This document shows positions 59,176 through 64,000 of a stretch of 64,000 bases of DNA, piece after piece (positions within the stretch are counted from its first letter, which is position 1; every line of letters starts with the position of its first letter). The notes beneath the pieces were generated by a model. That model saw nothing but the letters and a program-made list of their open reading frames with translations, did no database searches and was not told the DNA's origin. Location of the stretch: the NCBI GenBank assembly GCA_029977845.1, contig JAPOKC010000004.1, positions 1 to 64,000 of the forward strand, written 5' to 3'. The position numbers and the translations under genes were made by a program. This stretch comes from Mycobacteriaceae bacterium (lineage in GTDB: Bacteria > Actinomycetota > Actinomycetes > Mycobacteriales > Mycobacteriaceae).

Positions 59176-60182
59176 CGTCCGGCCTTGGTCGCCTCATTCT
59201 GCCGCTAGCGGCCACCGGCGCACTTCTGGCATCGCTCACGGGTTGCAGCACCACCGGCCCGAAAGACGATTGCTCCCCGGACCGCTACTGCGGCGCAGCC
59301 GCCGGCGACCTGATCGACGTCGCGCTGTCCGATTTGCATCCGACCCAACCCGCCCTGGGGTACGACGAGGTCTTCTACCGGGTCGGCCGCTACACCCTCG
59401 GCGCGGCCGGCACGCCGAGTCCACTGCCCGACGCCTGGTGCGTCGCCAACGGACAGAAGGGCCTGAAGTCGGCGGGCCCGAAAGCCACGATCACCGATCC
59501 GGCCAGTTTCACCTGCGAGGTGCCCTTCGGCTCGGAGACGCCGGAGACGACGGCCGGGATGAAGACCGCCGTCATCGGTCCCGGCGGTCAGGTCTATCTC
59601 ACCGACGGCCACCACACCCTCACCTCGTTCTGGGAGGCGCCGGGGGGCGGATCCGGCACCCACATCCGGGTCAGGGTCGTCGATAACCTGCAAGACCTTG
59701 CCCCCGGGGCATTCTGGCGGCGGATGCAGGAGAAGGGTTGGGCCTGGCTGCGGGACGCCGACGGCAACGACATCAGTCCGGATCAGTTGCCCGCCAACCT
59801 CGGCCTGAAGAACTTCGCCAACGACCGCTACCGAGGCGTGCTGTTCTTCCTGCGCGACGTCAGCTATTTCCAGGACGACAGCATCCCGGCGTTCCAGGAG
59901 TTCTACTGGGGACACTGGCTGCGCACCCAGACCGATCCCGGGCTGAGACTGGAGAACTTCAATCTCAACGACGTCGCCTCCTACCAGAAACTGATCGGCA
60001 ACATCGGCCGGGCGATGGTCGCCCTGCCGGACTCCTTCGAGCTCGACGGCGGCCACACCGCCGGAGAGATGGGCAAGCTGAAATCGTTCGGGCAGAAGAC
60101 ATTCGACGCGCTGTCCGGACCGCTGGACTCCGCCAAGCCCGGAAAACTCAGCTACTGCATCGCGTACAAGGCGGACCGCTAA
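59172..60182 (+). CDS. Lipoprotein with ParB-like (ParBc_2) domain
   Basis: 336 residues; ATG overlaps the permease stop. Lipobox L22-T-G-C25. The mature protein has D145-G-H147-H148-T in VYLTDGHHTLTSFWE, the signature of the putative ParB-like nuclease family PF08857, with RYTLG and FWRRMQEKGW segments. DNA is an unlikely substrate outside the membrane; the fold may bind nucleotide or a small ligand. Coupled to a permease. Converges on ndh, with a 4-base overlap. Confidence 0.82.
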   Translation: MTSGLGRLILPLAATGALLASLTGCSTTGPKDDCSPDRYCGAAAGDLIDVALSDLHPTQPALGYDEVFYRVGRYTLGAAGTPSPLPDAWCVANGQKGLKSAGPKATITDPASFTCEVPFGSETPETTAGMKTAVIGPGGQVYLTDGHHTLTSFWEAPGGGSGTHIRVRVVDNLQDLAPGAFWRRMQEKGWAWLRDADGNDISPDQLPANLGLKNFANDRYRGVLFFLRDVSYFQDDSIPAFQEFYWGHWLRTQTDPGLRLENFNLNDVASYQKLIGNIGRAMVALPDSFELDGGHTAGEMGKLKSFGQKTFDALSGPLDSAKPGKLSYCIAYKADR

Positions 60183-61609
60183 CGCAGGTGCTCCCGGCTC
60201 AGCGCCGCGCCCAGTGAGTTGTCGATCTCGTCGACCAACTCCTCATCGTCCTCGATCGACTCCTCGATCTGCTTCTCGACGATGCCGATGGCGAGCCGGC
60301 CGTACACCCACTGGCTGGTGGTGGCCAACTGACCGCGGCCGTTGGAGGTGAAGGTCAGAATCCAACTCAGCAGGGTGCTGACCCGGTTCTTGAACCCGAC
60401 CAGATACAGCAGATGCAGGAAAAGCCATGCCATCCAGGCGATGAAGCCGCTGAACTCGATCTTGCCCACCTTGGCCACCGCGTGATGGCGCGAGATGGTG
60501 GCCATCGAACCTTTGTCCCAGTATTTGAACGGCTCCCGGTTGGCCGGATCGTCAGCGCCCTTCAGCATCTGCTTGATCGTCTTGGCCGCATACGCCGCAC
60601 CCTGAATGGCGCCCTGGGCCACACCGGGAACACCGGGCACGAAAGCCATGTCGCCGACCACGAAGACGTTCGGGTGTCCCTTCACGGTGAGGTCGGGCTC
60701 CACGACCACCCGTCCGGCCCGGTCCACCTCGGTGCCGTCGCATTGCGCGGCGATCATCTCGCCGAGCGGGCTGGCCTGGACGCCGGCCGACCACACCTTG
60801 CAGGCGCAGTTGACCCGGCGTTCCTCGCCGGTCCCCTTGTCCTTGACGGTGATTCCCCGGTAGTCGACATCGGTCACCGTCGAGTTGGGATAGACCTCCA
60901 CCCCCATCTTCTCCAGGCGGGCGGTGGCCTTGCGGCCGAGGTTCTCCCCCATCGGCGCGAGCACGAACGGTGAACCGTCGAACAACAGCACCCGGCACTC
61001 GGTGGGGTCGATGGTGCGAAACGCCCCGGGCAGGGTGCGCCGGGCCAGTTCGGCGATCTGGCCGGCCAGTTCAACACCGGTCGGGCCGCCGCCGACTACG
61101 CAGAAGGTGAGCCGGCGGGCGCGCTCCTCGGGATTGGTGGTCACCTCGGCGGCCTCGAACGCGCCGAGGATGCGGCCGCGTAACTCCAGCGCGTCGTCGA
61201 TGGTCTTCATGCCCGGCGCGAAGGTGGCGAAATCGTCGCGGCCGAAGTAGTTCTGCTGGGCGCCGGCGGCGACGACCAGGCTGTCGAACGGCAGGACGGT
61301 CTCCATCGCCATCAGCTTTGAGGTGACCGTCTTGTTCGCCAGGTCGATGTCCTCGACGTCACCGAGCAGCACCTTGCAGTTCTTGTTCTTCTTCAGGATC
61401 AGCCGGGTGGTCGGGGCGATGTCACCGGCCGACAGGATGCCGGTGGCCAGCTGGTAGAGCAGCGGCTGGAACAGGTGGCTGGTGGTCCTGGCCACCAGGG
61501 TGACGTCGACGTCGGCCCTTCTGAGGGCTTTGGCGGCGTTGAGCCCGCCGAAGCCGGATCCGATGATGACCACGCGGTGGCGCCGCTTGGCAGGAATGGG
61601 ACTGGCCAT
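60179..61609 (-). CDS. ndh: Type II NADH dehydrogenase
   Basis: 476 residues. VVIIGSGFGGLNAAKALRRA (FAD), VVGGGPTGVELAGQIAELA (NADH), VWSAGVQASPLG, FVVGDMAFVPGVPGVAQGAIQGA and the C-terminal membrane-anchoring helices (FSGFIAWMAWLFLHLLYLVG) match mycobacterial Ndh closely as I remember it. It transfers electrons from NADH to menaquinone without pumping protons. Ndh rather than NdhA is a judgement from similarity. Confidence 0.93.
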   Translation of the reverse strand: MASPIPAKRRHRVVIIGSGFGGLNAAKALRRADVDVTLVARTTSHLFQPLLYQLATGILSAGDIAPTTRLILKKNKNCKVLLGDVEDIDLANKTVTSKLMAMETVLPFDSLVVAAGAQQNYFGRDDFATFAPGMKTIDDALELRGRILGAFEAAEVTTNPEERARRLTFCVVGGGPTGVELAGQIAELARRTLPGAFRTIDPTECRVLLFDGSPFVLAPMGENLGRKATARLEKMGVEVYPNSTVTDVDYRGITVKDKGTGEERRVNCACKVWSAGVQASPLGEMIAAQCDGTEVDRAGRVVVEPDLTVKGHPNVFVVGDMAFVPGVPGVAQGAIQGAAYAAKTIKQMLKGADDPANREPFKYWDKGSMATISRHHAVAKVGKIEFSGFIAWMAWLFLHLLYLVGFKNRVSTLLSWILTFTSNGRGQLATTSQWVYGRLAIGIVEKQIEESIEDDEELVDEIDNSLGAALSREHLR

Positions 61610-61661
61610 GAGCAGAGATTAGTGTTCGTTAGCATTCGGCGAGGCGGAAGGGAGATCCGAG

Positions 61662-62171
61662 ATGCGGGTAGCTTTGGCGGTGACGGCGGCCGGGTTGTTG
61701 GCCCTGATGGCAGGCCTGCCGACAGCCGGCGCCGACGAGATCACTTACATGATCGGCCGGTGCTACGACCCCAGCCAGCCGGTGGTCGAACGCCCGGTGG
61801 AGGTGATGTACAACTGCGACGGCACCTCCATCATGGAGCAGATGGCCTGGACGGCCTGGGGGCCCGACGGCGCCGCGGGCTTCGGGATGGACAACTCGGT
61901 GGAGTGCAAACCGGACTGCGCCGAGGGGCCGCACCTTCGCTTCCCGATCGTCGTGCACGCCTGGAACCCGCAGACACCGACCACGCCCGGCTGCCCGGAC
62001 GGGGTGCAGTTCTACACCGATCTGACCGTCGCCTACCCGATGGGTGCGCCGCCGTGGATTCAGCCCGGCACGAGTTGGAGCGAAGGCGTCGACTACATCT
62101 ATGTCGACGGTATGCCCGCGGTGCACTTCGCCGACCAGGGCCCGCACAGCTGCACACCGCTGCCGCACTAA
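61662..62171 (+). CDS. Secreted six-cysteine protein
   Basis: 169 residues; GAAGGGAG precedes the ATG. Signal peptide MRVALAVTAAGLLALMAGLPTAGA. Six mature cysteines (GRC, YNC, VEC, PDC, PGC, HSC) could form three disulfides. No catalytic motif or family recognised. Confidence 0.75.
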   Translation: MRVALAVTAAGLLALMAGLPTAGADEITYMIGRCYDPSQPVVERPVEVMYNCDGTSIMEQMAWTAWGPDGAAGFGMDNSVECKPDCAEGPHLRFPIVVHAWNPQTPTTPGCPDGVQFYTDLTVAYPMGAPPWIQPGTSWSEGVDYIYVDGMPAVHFADQGPHSCTPLPH

Positions 62172-62175
62172 CACC

Positions 62176-62940
62176 ATGACCCAGCATCTCGCCGTTCTCG
62201 TCTCACTGGCGCTGGCCATCTTCCTCAGCCCGGAGACCCTCGTCGTCGGCCTGGTCGTAGCCGGGGACAAGAAGGCGCCACGGCTGGCGGCGATCGCCTT
62301 CGCCGTCGGGGCCATCATCGGTATCGCCCTCGCGACCGGGGTCGGCCTGTGGATCGCCAAGGCCGCCGGCAGCGACCAGACCTCGCACGTCCACCCGGAG
62401 AGCTGGCCCGGGTTCATCGTGCGTGCCGTCATCGCCACGGTGCTCTTGGCGATCGGACTCAGCCGCGCGGTGAATGCCCTGCGGCACAAGCCGATTCCCG
62501 ACCCCGTCGATAAGGATCCCAAGCCCGGCAAGGCCAAGGCCTGGCTCACCGAACACTTCCCCAAACTCTCCGGGGTGTTGACGCCCGGCGCCGACCTACC
62601 GGTACGCGGGCGGGTGGAACGCGCCGCGTTCGCGGGATTCGCGATGTGCGGCCTGCACCCCAAGGTGTTCCCGATCGCCATCGCCGCGGGACATCAGATC
62701 ATGCAGATCGAGGCCCGGCCCGAACGGCTGGCGGGCATCATCGTGTTCGCGGTGATCTCGGTCATCCCGGCGGTGCTGCCGGCCATCATCGATCTGGTCA
62801 AGCCAGGGGCCAACGAGGCGATCAAACTGGGCTACGAACGGATCATGAAGGTCCACGGCCGCTGGATCACCGCCGTAATGCTGTTGCTCGCCGCCGCCTT
62901 CGTCGGCCACAGCGCGTGGGAGAAGATGCCGCGCGGGTAG
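62176..62940 (+). CDS. GAP/Sap-family membrane protein
   Basis: 254 residues, six predicted membrane helices. SLALAIFLSPETLVVGLVVAGDKKAPRLAAIAFAVGAIIG and FAGFAMCGLHPKVFPIAIAAG fit the GAP (Sap, sulfolipid-1-addressing protein) family of mycobacteria, LysE-like transporters for cell-surface glycolipids. Four bases after the secreted six-Cys gene, so probably co-transcribed with it. Confidence 0.8.
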   Translation: MTQHLAVLVSLALAIFLSPETLVVGLVVAGDKKAPRLAAIAFAVGAIIGIALATGVGLWIAKAAGSDQTSHVHPESWPGFIVRAVIATVLLAIGLSRAVNALRHKPIPDPVDKDPKPGKAKAWLTEHFPKLSGVLTPGADLPVRGRVERAAFAGFAMCGLHPKVFPIAIAAGHQIMQIEARPERLAGIIVFAVISVIPAVLPAIIDLVKPGANEAIKLGYERIMKVHGRWITAVMLLLAAAFVGHSAWEKMPRG

Positions 62941-63453
62941 CTATCCCTCGGGTGCCATCTCGTCGAGTGAGGGCAGCAGGGTGCGCACCGGTTGCACCCA
63001 GTCGCGCACCCGCCGCGCGGCATCCGAGTTCGCCCCGCCGCACACCGATGCCTGCAACGAGAAGACGGCCGCTCCCGAATCCACCACCTTCAGCCCGAAA
63101 CCGGTGCCGCCCACGCAACCCTGCTCCGGCTCGCGCACGGTGATGTTGCGGATCGCCGGAAAGTTGTTGGACACCGTTGTCCAGGCCGCCTCGGTCATCG
63201 GTGCCGTGCGGTCGGCGAGCACGTCACCGTAGCTGTCGACGACGACGTGCGCCTGGTTGCGATCGAAGGTCAGGGTGTAGCTGCGGTGGTACTTCGGAGG
63301 CACCGAGGAGTCCTGGAAGTGGTAGCTCACCGTCGCCGTCGGCGGCAGGCCGCTGTCCGTCATCTCCGGGCCACTCCCCTTCGCATTGCTGGCACATCCG
63401 GCCAGCGTGGCGACCAGAGCCGCGGTGATCGCCAGACCGTTTCGGATTCCCAT
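62941..63453 (-). CDS. Putative lipoprotein
   Basis: 170 residues from ATG 63453, chosen because it begins the signal sequence MGIRNGLAITAALVATLAGC with lipobox L17-A-G-C20. The longer frame from 63537 overlaps the divergent P450 and has no signal. The mature part is beta-rich (YHFQDSSVPPKYHRSYTLTFD) with two later cysteines (EQGC, ASVC). Function unknown. Stop abuts the GAP gene stop. Confidence 0.78.
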   Translation of the reverse strand: MGIRNGLAITAALVATLAGCASNAKGSGPEMTDSGLPPTATVSYHFQDSSVPPKYHRSYTLTFDRNQAHVVVDSYGDVLADRTAPMTEAAWTTVSNNFPAIRNITVREPEQGCVGGTGFGLKVVDSGAAVFSLQASVCGGANSDAARRVRDWVQPVRTLLPSLDEMAPEG

Positions 63454-63461
63454 GCCACCAG

Positions 63462-63467
63462 TATCGT
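63462..63467 (+). promoter_or_regulatory. -10 box of a leaderless promoter
   Basis: TATCGT (TANNNT) is six bases before ATG 63474 in a 20-base divergent gap. Confidence 0.5.
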
Positions 63468-63473
63468 CGAAGT

Positions 63474-64000
63474 ATGACGTTACCGCCGGGCCCCCGGCTG
63501 CCGGCACCGATACAGACCGCGGTGCTGCTGCGCTCATGGCCGCGCGCAGTGGCCGCCTGCCGGCGCCGCTACGGCGACATCTTCACCCTGCGGGTGGCCT
63601 CGGTGGGCACCATCGTCTACCTGGCCGACCGCGCCGATATCAAGACCGTATTCGCCGGCGATCCGTCGGTCTACCACGCCGGCGAGGCCAATTCGATGCT
63701 GCGCGGGATCCTCGGGGAGACCTCGGTGCTGCTGGTCGACGATGACGTCCACCGCGACCGCCGGCGGCTGATGATGGCCCCGTTCCAGCGCGACCCGGTG
63801 GCCAGGCTGACCCCGGTGATGGCCGGGATCGCCGCCACCAATATCGCCGGCTGGCCGGTCGGCGAACAGTTCGAGGTCCATCCGCGGATGTCGGCGCTGA
63901 CGCTGGAGGTCATCCTGCGCACCGTCATCGGGGCCAGCGATCCGGCCCGACTGGCCGCACTGCGCGAGGCGATGCCGCGGCTGCTCAACCTCGGCCCGTT
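63474..64000 (+). CDS. Cytochrome P450, N-terminal part (leaves window)
   Basis: 175 codons visible. MTLPPGPRLPAPIQT is the proline-rich start of class-II-like mycobacterial P450s of the CYP135/137/138 kind. RYGDIFTLRV, then LLVDDDVHRDRRRLMMAPFQ (C-helix WxxxR equivalent HRDRRR) and TLEVILRTVIG follow. The haem loop lies beyond the right edge. Confidence 0.85.
   Translation, partial: MTLPPGPRLPAPIQTAVLLRSWPRAVAACRRRYGDIFTLRVASVGTIVYLADRADIKTVFAGDPSVYHAGEANSMLRGILGETSVLLVDDDVHRDRRRLMMAPFQRDPVARLTPVMAGIAATNIAGWPVGEQFEVHPRMSALTLEVILRTVIGASDPARLAALREAMPRLLNLGP

Overview
The window is high-GC actinobacterial DNA. An antigen-85 mycolyltransferase, an intact nuoA-N operon flanked by relatives of M. 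tuberculosis Rv3143, AofH (Rv3170) and Hpx (Rv3171c), mycofactocin-type dehydrogenases, F420/LLM oxidoreductases and many TetR regulators all point to a Mycobacterium, probably a rapidly growing environmental species (Mycolicibacterium). I see no tRNA, rRNA, CRISPR array, insertion sequence or phage gene.

Layout. (1) 1-8415 is a redox/catabolic block, mostly on the minus strand. It holds a carboxymuconolactone decarboxylase-like gene, three mycofactocin-type SDRs, two ordinary SDRs, a VOC protein and two cytochromes P450. A TetR gene (2092) is divergent from one SDR across two 13-bp palindromes. (2) 8504-13721 is a plus-strand operon led by a regulator made of two fused GntR units, facing the block-1 promoter across a 36-bp palindrome; amidohydrolase, SDR, EthD-like, NTF2-like and LLM genes follow. 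(3) 13724-16230 (minus) carries an acyl-CoA ligase and an antigen 85 protein with a clear terminator. (4) 16408-23800 is a tightly overlapping plus-strand operon: homogentisate-dioxygenase-like cupin, alpha/beta hydrolase, CaiB CoA-transferase, HMG-CoA-lyase-like enzyme, TetR, acyl-CoA dehydrogenase, APH-like kinase, DUF6285-like protein. The last three look like the LvaC/LvaA/LvaB 4-hydroxyacyl-CoA module, so the operon can be read as an almost complete and apparently undescribed route from ring cleavage to acyl-CoA products.

(5) 24062-25335 encodes two 112-residue secreted paralogues with Thr-Pro tails, separated by an NTF2-like gene. (6) 25434-40986 holds an atypical response-regulator receiver and then the complete respiratory complex I operon nuoABCDEFGHIJKLMN. 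The 3' end of nuoE contains a 63-bp inverted-repeat element, and a second copy lies at 56315. (7) 41072-47502 holds an SDR, an APH-like kinase with a CrtC/AttH-like partner, a TIGR03617-like LLM protein, AofH and an Hpx-like hydrolase. (8) 47737-54929 is an envelope/secretome stretch (LGFP lipoprotein with 11-residue repeats, small Cys/Pro-rich protein, 752-residue glycosidase-like protein) interleaved with an APH(6)-like kinase, a TetR and an amidohydrolase. (9) 54892-64000 holds an MFS exporter, a saccharopine-dehydrogenase-like protein, an APC permease coupled to a ParB-fold lipoprotein, type II NADH dehydrogenase, secreted and lipoproteins, a GAP-family membrane protein and the start of a P450 that leaves the window.

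Many genes overlap by ATGA, GTGA or TTGA, which indicates translational coupling. Several monocistronic genes have a TANNNT box exactly six bases before the start codon, as expected for leaderless mycobacterial transcripts. All functional calls come from reading motifs and from remembered family features; no database search was run.
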